Source: Siphonodentalium dalli
Taxonomy: Eukaryota; Mollusca; Scaphopoda; Gadilida; Siphonodentaliidae
Reading direction: 5' to 3'
Assembly (NCBI GenBank): GCA_032622095.1
Contig: CP136062.1
Location: forward strand, 136,440,960 to 136,504,959
Length of the DNA stretch: 64,000 nucleotides
Both the position numbers and the translations under genes were made by a program. The notes under the pieces were generated by a model that worked only from the letters and a program-made list of their open reading frames with translations, did no database searches and was not told the DNA's origin. This document shows, one piece after another, positions 11,715 to 22,005 of the stretch (position 1 is its first letter; each line of letters opens with the position of its first letter).

Positions 11715-12323
11715 ATGGAGGTAATTGATATGCTACCAGCAGAAATACGTCAGAAAGTGTACAAAGCTTTAGTTAACTCATCAACACTACGTGAAGAAAT
11801 CAAGAATGAATTACAGCAAACTTGGTTTCGAAGGGAAGAGAAGCTAATAATAAAGTTAATTTTAGAAGGACATTTTGTTGATGGTAGAGAGAGATTGGAA
11901 TCTTTGCTGGAGAGAACAGAATTTGAAACAGATTTCTTACTAGATATTGTGGATCAACTGTTCTCTGACTGTTGGCTAATTAGAGGTATTGCTAAAAATA
12001 ACGACATACGTTGGATTCGTGAACTTGTTGGAGATAACTTCGAATTTCGAATTTCTGTTTACAATGACGTGTTTTTCAATGAAAGAAGTCGGATATTCGA
12101 AGAAGAAACATCAATATGCGGTTACATCATTCTCCCAGAACCTTGTGAAATTTTCACGATTGAAAAGATGTTTAATGAACAACTAGTATTGGATTACATT
12201 GTAAACACAACTAAAACTATTTCAGAACTAGACAGTGAACTCATTTGGACCTTGGGAATAATCAGGAATTATGGTGATTATACACTGAAAACTAAAAAGC
12301 TTGGTTCTGAACCACAGACCTAA
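11715..12323 (+). CDS. unrecognised ~202-residue protein, right-arm copy
   Basis: ORF of 202 codons, ATG at 11715 to TAA at 12321-12323, the mirror-image partner of 5520-6125. It has Glu where the left copy has Lys (residue ~69), and Glu-Phe where the left copy has Val (~109), a 3-base length difference that keeps the frame. The C-terminal half contains EEETSICGYIILPEPCEIF and a basic tail KTKKLGSEPQT. No catalytic motif could be named. Both changes alter the protein, so two open copies alone do not prove selection. The arms may simply be kept alike by gene conversion or be a recent duplication. A polyadenylation signal (AATAAA, 12461-12466) follows. Confidence 0.6.
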   Translation: MEVIDMLPAEIRQKVYKALVNSSTLREEIKNELQQTWFRREEKLIIKLILEGHFVDGRERLESLLERTEFETDFLLDIVDQLFSDCWLIRGIAKNNDIRWIRELVGDNFEFRISVYNDVFFNERSRIFEEETSICGYIILPEPCEIFTIEKMFNEQLVLDYIVNTTKTISELDSELIWTLGIIRNYGDYTLKTKKLGSEPQT

Positions 12324-12460
12324 CTCAGTGATCACTGACGAGTACCACTTGCAACCGTAGGCATCGCTTACCTGTGTTTGCTGAACATACTGCTACATAC
12401 TAGAAATAGGTTACACAGATTGAGTCAGCAAAACCTGTTATGTGTGTTAAGTGATCAAAT

Positions 12461-12466
12461 AATAAA
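12461..12466 (+). terminator. poly(A) signal after the right-arm gene
   Basis: AATAAA about 140 bases after the TAA of the 202-codon ORF, mirrored in the left arm at 5377-5382. Confidence 0.45.
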
Positions 12467-13650
12467 GTATAATTTACCTCAGTTCCTTCTTCTTTAGTCA
12501 TGGATGTACCCCATCTGCTAAAAAATAGCTTACCATTTGGGGATATTGGCTGTGGTGATTTAACCACCGACTAGTTTTTTGTTTTATATGAAACACAGTG
12601 GTGCATATGACCATGCCCAACAAAAATATATTCAATAATTGGTTGCCGATTAAAAATCCTTGAAATATACCTTTGATACATCAGGGTGCTTCTTTACCTC
12701 AATGTGTCTAGTCAATTACGCAAACAGTGTGTATCGTTCCCACTAGCTTTCTCTGTGCAGATGGTTATGATTGGCATTCCGATTAAATTACATCGGAATG
12801 GTTTGGATTAGTACCCATATGCCAATTCAAAACTCATTAAGAGCGCGCTGATGAAGGTGTATAACTTTAATACTTCATGTCTATAGGCTAGTAACGGGAA
12901 CCCATTGCGGCCAGTGCATGTATATCGTATATATATATTGATGTAGGCAGTGGGTCTACTTAGCTCTCTAGATTTCTCTACCATTACCATAGCTATCATA
13001 TACACACGCGTTCGAGTATGAACGATGGTCGGTTAGAACCTATGACCAAAAAAAGTGCCTGGGGACCGATCATATTCAAGTTACATATAATTTACATTTG
13101 AAGCATAGTTTTAATGGGGTTATAACTTGAACGGTAAGTGGCCATATATAGCTAATACGACTGACTTAGACCATATTTTGACATTCTAAATGATACAAAT
13201 GCTTACATATTAGTCTATGTGAAGAGTGAGTACGCATTTTGTCTGTGACATAAACTGGCATATTGATATAAAATAACAACCATTTCTAAGCTAAATAACA
13301 CTGTATATAATATACAAAAATACCCAACTCCATTCGAAATGCAGAGAATTGAGTTACCTGCTCATTAAATTCACATGCAACGTGATGTGCATCAATGGGG
13401 TACAATATTATGCTATAGGTACCATTTCTAAAGTATACAACCATAACTCATTACTAGAAGACCTTAATCCCGAGTAATTGTGTTGTGTGTAACAGCGGGA
13501 CTCAGTAATGGGTGTTCGTTGCTTTTGGATGTGGTTGCTTCAGTGACCATGTTGAACCCTATGCGTAATGTATTGTCTGATTATAGACACAAATGACGTG
13601 TACCTTTAAGGTATGTGATACCACGGGTACAATACTATGTTATTGGAACC

Positions 13651-14760
13651 ATTTCTGAAGTAAATAAGCTTACTACGGTGGACATGTTGAACCCTATGTG
13701 TAATCTATTGTGTGATTATAGACAAAAGTGACGTGTACCTTTAAGGTATGTGATCAAAATACGGTCAATTGTATGAACAATTTCTGAAGTAATGACACAT
13801 CAATACCTTCATTTCCTACAATGTTGCCTCGTGCATCGAATGTACATGCATATGTAACTTGAAAGCCAATATGTTATAATGTTGTTGTCTAACATACATT
13901 GCAGCATTTTTATATGAATGAAAGCATGTAGATTGCAAAAATCTTTGTTAAAACTATGGACGTTTTTGAAAATAAAGAGCGTTTTCTATTTATGGATACG
14001 ATGAATTATGTTTAAATGCTTAATTTTAAATATAAATTTAGTAAACGATGGACATTAAGACAAAATTTGATAATAAAGAGTGTGTTTTATTTACGGATAG
14101 ACGGAATTAGGTTTAAATGCTTGATTTTAAATGTAAATTTAGTACAATTAAGACAAATTTTGAAAATAAAGAGCATTTTATGGATAGATACACTGAGTTA
14201 TGTTTAAATGCTTAAGTGACGTGTTCCTTTAAGGTATGTGACCACGGGTACAATAGTATACTATTGGAACCATTTCTGAAGTAATGAATCCTTATTATTA
14301 ACAGTAACACTGTGCCAATGCATTCTATTATGTATGTCTGTCTCCCATAAATGTACAGGCTAATATGACCTATAACTTGAAGGTAAGTTGCCAATCTGTT
14401 ACAATCTTGTTGGCGATTAACGTACATTTCGTCAATTTTATATGAATGAAAGCATGTAGATTGCAAAAATCTTTGTTAAAACTATGGACGTTTTTGAAAA
14501 TAAAGAGCGTTTTTTACTTATGGATATGATGAATTATGTTTAAATGCTTAATTTTAAACATAACTTTAGTAAACGTTAGAGATTCAGACACATTTTGAAA
14601 ATAAAGAGCGTTTATATCGATGGATACGCTGAATTATGTTAAAGTGACGTGTACCTTTAAGGTACGTGTCCACAAGTATAATAGTACGCTATATGAACCA
14701 TTTATGAAGTGAATAACAAATCAATACATTCATTCATACATTATTAGGAGCATGCATTTG
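13651..14760. repeat. terminal-module repeats flanking the right arm
   Basis: A module made of GACGTGTACCTTTAAGGTA, a GGTACAATA core and CCATTTCTGAAGTAAT occurs at about 13596-13660, 13730-13790, 14219-14285 and 14643-14710. Between these are units of ~95-100 bp beginning with AATAAAGAGCGTTTT (13972, 14070, 14165, 14500, 14601) and followed by ATGAATTATGTTTAAATGCT. A larger segment of ~500 bp (TATGAATGAAAGCATGTAGA onward) is present twice, at 13913 and 14441. The pieces relate to the outer ends of the inverted-repeat arms. Confidence 0.7.
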
Positions 14761-16420
14761 AATGACAGACGTATTGTGGCAGTTAATGACTTAAACATGT
14801 GTTTAATTACGAAGCTTCGAGAAATTGTGTGTAGGATTTACTATATTTGAAATGTTCAAATATCTATTGGTAAGGCGTTGATTGATTCCTAATAGTTCGA
14901 TTACAGATATTAAAGGGGTATTTAGAGAAAAAGCTTAACTAATGTTAGTGATGATTTAATCAATTGTACCATAACAGTTGACCAGTAGGAGGGACACATA
15001 ATGGGGAGTCAGTCTGTATTCAGGGTTCATTCCACTCGCGGTATAACTTTTGTGAGATTTAAATTGCATGGGTTATGCTCTGTAAGCATCTGTTGTATAA
15101 TTAGTATTGGCTGCTTCGATTTTAATACGCTTTTCTGCTAACTCACACGGGCCAAGAATTTTCCAGAAATGGATAGATGCTGTGTTATTAGCTTTTGTGA
15201 GAGCAAGTGCATCGCTGGTCTGTTTAGTGCCCATCTGTTTGTGAAAATGTATAATGCTTGGTGTCCCTACATTTTTCATAAATGCTTTAAGATGGATAGA
15301 TAGGTAAATTTATGAAGTGATGGTCACATACGCTCATTTTCAATCTATTCACAAACACCCTTGCACAGAAGCCATGTACCGTGACCCAAATGCTTTGTAT
15401 GCTATATGAACCATTTCTGAAGTAATAACAAAATCAATACCTTCATTTCCTACAGTGTTGATTCGTGCATCGAATGTACATGCATAATTTGTGACATCTA
15501 ACTTGAAGGTAAGGGGCCAATTACAATTTTGTTGTCGTTTAACATTCATTCATAATGAGTGCCGTGCATGTGTCCCTTTAGAGTGCATTGTGTTCCCCTT
15601 AACTTGCACATACCGAGATTACCCTTTTAATATTCCCCACCGTGAGTGCAGTGTCCCCCTTTAAGGATGTCATAGCGTGGGTGCACATAAGACTGTACTG
15701 TGAAAGTTTCCTCGCTCATTTATTGGAAGATTTAAAGTTTCCAATAGTCTAACGGCCGCATTCTTTTGTTGTGGGATTTTCAAGAGAGTGAATGCCTCCC
15801 TGTACCGTGTGTGAGGGAGTTGGTCGAGAATATGGGCCATGATGCTCTGTTATTGTTTTGTTGTCGTTTAACATTCATTCATAATGAGTGCCGTGCATGT
15901 GTCCCTTTAGAGTGCATTGTGACATGCATGTGTCCCTTTAGAGTGCATTGTGAGATATTTTAATTAGTTATTAATGTGGATTCAAATAGATTGGTTTACC
16001 ATTCTGACCTATTGAGTGTGCATCTGTGAAAATGCTTCGGTATAACCTGCGATATGTAAGTCGAATGTTTTGATCCACTATGCAATGGATTGTGCTCTGT
16101 AAGCCTCTGTTGACTGCTTGGAGTTAGATGTGTTTTTAATACCTAGATGGTTTCCCATGTGCTGAGAACCAGACATGGTTATATGTTGTGTTATTAGCAT
16201 GAGAGTGAATGCCTCGTTGTATGGTGTGTGGGAGAGTTGGTCGATAATATGGGCCATGATGCTTTGTTATTGTTTTGTTTGGAGAATGTTCCAGAAATGG
16301 ATAGATGCTGTGTTATTAGCTTTTGTGAGAGCTATGTGCGCAGCATAAGGTGCATAATACAACGTGCTTAGAAGTTAATTAACAGACAAAGGTGCGTCTG
16401 CCTTCAGCATTGTTAGTTTA
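14761..16420. repeat. dispersed direct repeats, no gene
   Basis: Direct repeats include GTTTAACATTCATTCATAAT with the following ~45 bases at 15535-15594 and 15863-15922, with a further partial unit to 15955. Another is GAATGCCTC...GGGCCATGATGCT at 15788-15845 and 16205-16262. A third, AATGGATAGATGCTGTGTTA, occurs at 15169 and 16297. Another copy of the CCATTTCTGAAGTAAT module lies near 15410. No coding sequence is supported. Confidence 0.55.
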
Positions 16421-16424
16421 AACG

Positions 16425-16795
16425 GCCGTATACAAGTATGAATTGTCTTACACGAATACATTATGGATTTACTAGAATGTTGTAGAATTTCCAGAACAAT
16501 AAAAATGTTCCAGAAGATAAAATTGCGTGGAGAAAGGTAAATAGATAGATGCTATGATAGCGTGAGAGCCAATGTGTGTACCGTGTGTGTGAAATTAACA
16601 TTGGGGCTTTACAGGTATAAATTTTAAAGAGGCCTTATACAAGTATGAATTTTATTACACGAATACATTATGGATTTTTACTAGAATGTTGTAGAAAAAA
16701 AAATTGTAGAATTTTCCAGAAACAAATAATTTCTAGAATTTTCCAGAAAAAAAAAATCTAGATTGTTCCAGAAGATAAAATTGCGTGGGAAGAAT
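16425..16795. promoter_or_regulatory. duplicated block rich in heat-shock-element-like motifs
   Basis: Two direct repeats (16430-16530 and 16630-16790) share ACACGAATACATTATGGATT, then a run of alternating GAA and TTC triplets two bases apart. At 16731-16748 TTCTAGAATTTTCCAGAA is a perfect four-unit TTCnnGAAnnTTCnnGAA array, the consensus bound by heat-shock factor trimers. Near-perfect arrays lie at 16475-16495 and 16703-16722, and TTCCAGAAG pairs at 16508 and 16766. No gene start is seen immediately downstream, so any regulatory role is an inference. Confidence 0.5.
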
Positions 16796-17141
16796 TAAGG
16801 AGGAGCGATATATAATAATTAATTAAAAAAAGGAGGAGTTTGTAATACTATGGACCCGTACAAAGTATAGAAAAGGGGGCGTTGCCATACTATTTGGCCA
16901 TAGACATACAAACCTATAGGAGAAGGGGTCCCACACAAACAACACCCGCAGTCACCCCTATGCTGCTGTTTGTGTCTTGACTATTCCAAAGATTTATCAA
17001 ATTTGATTTTTTTAAATGGCGCTTAGGACGCTATAATTATCAGGTGACGACGTATGTGGGACAATATTATAGCTCAAATCCTGTCCAATCGGACAGATTT
17101 GGTCTTCCTTTGTTTGACCTCTTCCAAAATACAATAATATG

Positions 17142-17599
17142 TGACCCGCCATATCAAATCCAGTCGTAAGTCGGGATTTTTTTTACCCTTTGCCAATACA
17201 TTCTCTTATATATGCGAGTCGACCATAGGTCGCCTCGCATATATAAGAGAATGCAGTGGCCTAACAATTTTTTACAATTTTAATAATTTTTTCTTGTATT
17301 CTTTAACAATTTTATAATTTCACCCATACAGAGCCCCAGACAAACATGAGCAGACGACACTCTTCTATATGCTTCTATATATATGTGTGGGGCTCCCTGC
17401 AGGGTAATGGATGTTTTTTATTTTATGTCCTAAAAATTGTAAGAAACATTTATTTTAAAAAAATGATAAAAAATTGTTAGGCCATTGCATTCTCTTATAT
17501 ATGCGAGGCGACCTATGGTCGACTCGCATATATAAGAGAATGCATTGGCACAGGGTAAAAAAAATCCCGACTTACGACTGGATTTGATATGGCGGGTCA
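17142..17599. mobile_element. long-TIR hairpin element (MITE-D), copy 1
   Basis: About 460 bp with ~130 bp inverted ends: TGACCCGCCATATCAAATCC at 17142 and its complement ending at 17599. Each inverted end itself contains a near-perfect palindrome (17199-17253 and 17488-17542) made of TTCTCTTATATATGCGAG and its complement around a 15-base GTCGACC/CGACC core. The centre has a further pair, GAGCCCCA and TGGGGCTC. No ORF of interest. The second copy is at 24475-24934, and a 19-base match to its right end borders the assembly gap at 59392. Confidence 0.75.
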
Positions 17600-17864
17600 A
17601 TTTGAAATTATTTTCTGACTGATTCATTCTTTTAGACAAAAGTGATGTTTTTTCTGCACACAACCCTACGGCGATAAAAGTGATGACGGCCAATATCAAT
17701 GGTCGATTTCTTAATGTAATAACGAACCAAAGCCTGACGCTTTGGGTCGTATATATAGACTATATATGATTTTGTGACGTCACCAATTATTATCTAATCC
17801 GACACTGGTGTTTTGAATTTTAGCGACCAGTTTTGTCGGACAGTTGATCGGTGGGCTTAAAGCA

Positions 17865-18365
17865 TTAAAGGTACGGTTGGCCTTGGCGGTGGGTATCCTG
17901 TGAAAATATTTCCACCCGTCAAAAACCGGCACAAACAGAAAGAACATCAAAATGTAGACGACTTTGTCCGTATATAAATAAGAAATATCGCATAAACAGT
18001 ATGTTATTCTCATATGTTTAACCATTGTTATGTAAACAAAAGCATAACAAGTTACTTTTCTGGTGTTTGTTTATATCATGATGGTAAACATAAAGAGCGT
18101 TCTTTGTTGGTGAATTCCTGATATGGAACTAATAAAGAGCGTTTATGCCATTTGTGTGTGATTAGCCAGTAGCATTGTGCTATCCACTGTAATCAAACCA
18201 GGCCCTTGCTTAGTTAAAATATAGTAGGTATTTATGATAACATGCTGTTTACGCGATGGTCATGGTATATATGAACGAAACTGTATGCGTTTTAATGTTT
18301 TTCTGTTTACGGTGTTTGGAACAAATATGAATATTTTCGACAATTAAGGCCTCACGTGCCTTTAA
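17865..18365 (+). mobile_element. MITE-A copy 2, left end of composite
   Basis: TTAAAGGTACGGTTGGCC at the left and GGCCTCACGTGCCTTTAA at the right, with both ATAAAGAGCGTT motifs inside. Its left end carries the GGTACGGTTGG variant rather than GGCACGTG of the solitary copy at 2979. The same variant is found at the far end of the reverse copy at 22878. ORFs inside (such as 17780-18025 minus) are shared with the other copies and look non-coding. Confidence 0.8.
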
Positions 18366-18968
18366 CAATTTTATAATTACGTGCACAAGTGAGAAAGTAG
18401 GCCAGGGCATGGAAGAGTTACGTTCTCCCATGTCCTGGATTGAGAGAATGATTGCATTTTTTCTCTTCTTCTTGTGTTATTCTCTATTCTCAATTAACAA
18501 ATTAAAAAACTGGCTTTTACAGCAGGTCCATGCATCACGCAACAGCAAACCTCTGAATTATTTATGAAGAAAACCCATTAAATTGGTATGCGCTCCTGAT
18601 TATATATTGTTCAAGTTCCGCCAGAATTATATGAACTTTAAACTCTGATAAGAAAGAAGAAGAAAACTACCATAAACGCTGATTAGTATCTGGCTCGAGT
18701 AACTGCCGATCCGCTTACTTGACCAAAGACCATCGTTCTAGTTATAATAATACTCGCAAATGAAACCTTTATGGTATCCACATTATGTGTGTTTTTCTAT
18801 TTATGTGTACAACATCTACATTGTTTGAATTCGGATTTCGCCTGCTATCTCAACTGCGACGAAATGTGTAATATAATCTAAGTCATAACGTGATGTATTC
18901 ACTTGCATGGGTTTTGTCAAGAGCAAACAATTGATGTGTATGAGTTCGTTTTATTCCATTCTTGTCAG
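18366..18968. other. stretch before the membrane-peptide exon
   Basis: No gene recognised. A 74-codon ORF in tandem copy 2 (25744-25968, plus) is broken here by a 2-base difference near 18562, which argues against it being a real gene. The last bases (TTCCATTCTTGTCAG) form a plausible splice acceptor for the exon that follows. Confidence 0.4.
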
Positions 18969-19085
18969 GAAAGCCGTTCTGTTCGTCTCTTGATGAACAA
19001 GGAAGTTGCCATCGCTTGCGGCATTATTGCCATTGTTGTCATCGCGATATTTATTCTTGTTCCGATCCTAACTCAATAAATGAAG
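18969..19085 (+). CDS. exon encoding a C-terminal or stand-alone membrane segment, copy 1
   Basis: Bases 18969-19085 are bounded by AG (TTCTTGTCAG) and a consensus donor (AAG|GTAAGTA). The frame is open from the acceptor to TAA at 19077-19079. From ATG 18993 it gives a 28-residue peptide: a short charged start (MNKE), then ~22 hydrophobic residues rich in Ile and Val (IACGIIAIVVIAIFILVPIL), ending TQ. If read through from the acceptor, eight residues (ESRSVRLL) precede. This fits either the last coding exon of a single-pass membrane protein, with a 3' UTR intron, or a tiny membrane peptide. Upstream exons were not found. Copy 2 preserves the peptide. Confidence 0.4.
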
Positions 19086-20264
19086 GTAAGTACATGTCAA
19101 TTAAAGATGCCCTGTCCGATTGGGCCCCCTAAAACAACTATCTGTATGTTTATGTACCATACAATAATTAGATCAGACATATAAGAGACCATTCGTAACA
19201 TGCTTTGATTGTCAGATATCGACCTTAAAAGAGTATACACGTTTTGATTTTTGTAAGCCTATATATATAGCAAAAGTTCTAATGATTGTTTCTTATAAAG
19301 ATCATCCATAATTCTGTCGCACAAAGTCGGAAGATAATTAAGAGCGTTCTCAATTAAGCGTTTTCGAAGTATTACTTATGAATGATTTGCGGATTTCCGC
19401 GATGACTTTGTGATACGAATGATGGACAGGTGGTGGAAGTAATTTTCATTTTCTTTTTCCAGATAAACGGCAAATCCGACCGGACATATTTAAGACGCAA
19501 TTCATGCACGTACGCCATCGTGAAAATGTACCCACACCGTATCTGCTGAAAGGGCATTTCAAAGTCAGTCCCTTATTTTTTTTCTTCAGAAAACAAAAAT
19601 AAACTTTACGGTGCCGTAAATATAGCCACGGATATTAAATTTACGCCGTGACGTCACCATACTCATTTAAAAGCGAATCGCGCGATACGCTCGGCATGCC
19701 GCGCGTTTTTCTGTGGCAACTGCGTTTTCTGCGGCGACGGTATTTTCTGCGGTTACTCGTATATTTCTGTCCACATGTATAGTAAATTTTACATCCTTTC
19801 TGAACTATAGCTACGCTTAGCTTTGAAATGGAGATAACTAAAACCTCAGAATTAAGTGACATGTTTTTGAACAGAACACAATATTACAAAAACCAAATTA
19901 AACCAAACTTTAACAGAATCCTTACGAAAATCACAAAAACGGTAAGCTAACATTGTGATCCAGTACACTCAGTGGTGTACCAGTTCAACTAGATTCACTT
20001 TCGTAGAGAACATGGTTTTACTTTTGAAAACCAAGAAGTGTCATTCATAAGAAAATGGGTGTTCAGAATTACTTTAATATTATTCTTCCAGCAAAATAAA
20101 CAAATACTTGCACTAGATAATGCACCTTTCCAAAGCTGTCAATCAAATAATTATTAGCAGATATTTTCTACCAATCAACGATTGAGCCGGTCGCTTGCTG
20201 CATTGAAAATATGTTCACCCTAAATTTAATATCCGAGCACGCTATCGGTGCTAAACTGTCTATA
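19086..20264. other. no gene recognised
   Basis: Repetitive TTTCTGCGGCGAC-like units near 19710-19770 give an arginine-rich minus-strand ORF (19641-19862) that resembles no known protein. A CRE-like TGACGTCA is at about 19649. The rest is AT-rich. Confidence 0.35.
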
Positions 20265-20397
20265 TTAAAGTTATGTGAAACACCCAGGTAGGATGATCGA
20301 ATAGAAATGAAGAATAATCTTGTTCAAAGTAGTCATTTTTACAAATATTATATCCAAATTGACAACACACACCGTCATTCTTATATATTAATTAAAT

Positions 20398-21115
20398 TAG
20401 TTCTTCATGTGCCCATTGTACCAACGTGAGCGCTCGGTTTTCTTTGAGAAACTAACCCGCGAAAATCTCAAAATAAGCAATATTTCAGAACTCATGTGTG
20501 GAATACCTTATATGCCGTCCCAAAAAAATATGAAACTATTTTCCATCACACAGCAATATATTGCAGCGACTGAGCGTTTCGACCCCAAATGATTATATTT
20601 ATTTTATTTGCGAATCTATACTTAAAAAAACAAACAAACAAACAAACAAAAACAATTTGCTTCCGGAATCTCAACTTTTACCTCACAAGTGGACAAACTT
20701 CCCATTCAAGCATCTCATTCTGATTTATTATCTGTATTGCCTTCCAGAGCACAACAATGACAAAAATAGAAAACAAATCAAGTGTACCATTATATTTTAC
20801 AGCCAACATAAAAGTACTAAGAATAGATCATATATTGGCACTTGTCAATCATACCAAAATTCATAATGTAGTGACAATCATTAAATACAAATTTTCTCAC
20901 AGCTAAGAAACAACCTCATGTCTGACCATCTCTGGAAGGCGCTACACACTATATCTCTCATAACTTATCACCATGTAAATACGTTTGTACCGTCATCTTG
21001 ATCACATGTCTGTTATTATATTGTATTAGGAGAGGGGCTTCATAAGTTGCAAAAACTTGTGCCCCAATCCCTTTTGTATATTATGCAAATAAAATATGTT
21101 TCAAGTTCAAGTAAA
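20398..21115 (+). mobile_element. 5'-truncated non-LTR retrotransposon (LINE) in MITE-B, copy 1
   Basis: 718 bp flanked by the 9 bp direct repeat TAATTAAAT (20389-20397 and 21116-21124). That sequence is present once in the uninterrupted MITE-B at ~42085, so this is a target-site duplication. The 5' part encodes the C-terminus of a LINE second ORF, including CPLYQRERSVFFEKL and ending at TGA 20590-20592. This resembles the Cys-containing tail seen after the reverse transcriptase in CR1/L2-like elements. An (AAAC)n stretch follows at ~20628-20660. The 3' end holds a hairpin (GGGGCTTCATAAGTTG...CTTGTGCCCC, ~21025-21066) and AATAAAATATGTTTCAAG. The element is dead on arrival by truncation. Confidence 0.8.
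20407..20592 (+). pseudogene. C-terminal remnant of LINE ORF2, copy 1
   Basis: About 61 codons open to TGA, with CPLYQRERSVFFEKLTREN near the start. The pattern hydrophobic-CPLY-x3-R-x3-FF is typical of the end of LINE polyproteins in invertebrates. It is a truncated fragment of the element at 20398-21115, not a host gene. Confidence 0.65.
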
Positions 21116-21369
21116 TAATTAAATGCAGTGACTCTCGATGGAGAAATCATTTACATTATAGTTTAACGCCGATATATGCGTCCCGAATTGTGTAGTAAAT
21201 ATTTACAATTGAGAGTAGTTCAGACGATGTTTTCTGTGGAATGGTGTGGTCGATTTGCTTCAAATTTTCGGTGATGCTAGTAGAATGTTATATTCCTTCA
21301 GTTGGCATAGCGCCTGAATACTAACTTATCAGTTCCACGCACCCGAACAAGTACATAACATGTCTTTAA

Positions 21370-22005
21370 AATAACGTTTTTGTTGTAAAATCACAACTTA
21401 CGAAATGTATTTGCGCCATGATGATGGAAACTCATCCATCATAATAACACTGTTTTTCATTTTGCATGACACCTGTCATAAATTTCACAATTATAGGCGA
21501 AAAGCATGTATGTTCTCCTGTGTAGTATAGGAGCATAAGGGCATACTAATTAAACCATTTATACAGACGCCTTGACTCCAAGCAACCATAAGCTCATCCC
21601 ACTTGTGAATATATGTGTAAATCTACATTACTCTACCTTTTCCATGAATTCATAAGTTTGATGATGTAGCTTCAATTCCGGAATAGTCAGTTTGTTCATT
21701 TGCTATGACCATCAGTGTTGAAATTAGCCAGCCACCTCGGCGCCACCTTAAAGGGGTACTGTACACTAAATACGGTCATTTATGCATTTGAGTCATGGAT
21801 GAGTGCCAAATACGCTCGTGTGCTCTATGAACGATGCAGACAACATGATAATTATAATGAAAATGAGTGTATGACTCAAGCCATAAACTTATTTTCATTA
21901 TAGTTACAATGTTGTTTTACATCGTTTATTAAGTAAATGAGTGTATTTTCCGTTCATCCTGCGCTCAAGTTAATTAATTGTTGACTGAATACAGATACCT
22001 GACAT
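21370..22005. repeat. AT-rich segment with fold-back at 21850-21905
   Basis: TAATGAAAATGAGT near 21856 is complemented by ACTTATTTTCATTA near 21888. The stretch from 21751 (TTAAAGGGGTACTGTACAC) may be another short TTAA-type element. No gene seen. Confidence 0.35.

Larger units (their letters stand above)
9805..13650. mobile_element. right arm of giant inverted repeat (3.85 kb)
   Basis: Reverse complement of 4192-8110. It carries the second copy of the ~201-residue gene (11715-12323, plus) and lacks the ~72 bp segment present in the left arm. Differences between arms are single bases and small indels, for example CGGGGGAGAG versus CGCGGGAGAG in the GC-rich inner end. Beyond 13650 the two sides no longer match as a continuous inverted repeat, but fragments of the terminal module continue to the right. 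Confidence 0.85.
20265..21369 (+). mobile_element. MITE-B copy 1, interrupted by a LINE
   Basis: The ends are TTAAAGTTATGTGAAACAC at the left and a right end finishing GTCTTTAA, both on TTAA. Uninterrupted relatives of ~380-395 bp lie at 36851-37244 (reverse) and 41959-42335 (forward). Comparison shows that 20398-21115 is an insertion absent from both relatives. Confidence 0.8.

Noticed and set aside
4192-13650. inverted repeat as part of a large DNA virus genome
   Set aside because: No viral structural or replication gene was recognised in the arms, loop or flanks; a mobile or host palindrome is more economical.
17780-18025. 81-codon hydrophobic ORF seen in several places
   Set aside because: It lies in and beside MITE-A and follows the element, including truncated copies; no sign of coding constraint.
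19641-19862. arginine-rich minus-strand ORF
   Set aside because: Arises from short CGCAGAAAA-type repeats; no recognised motif.
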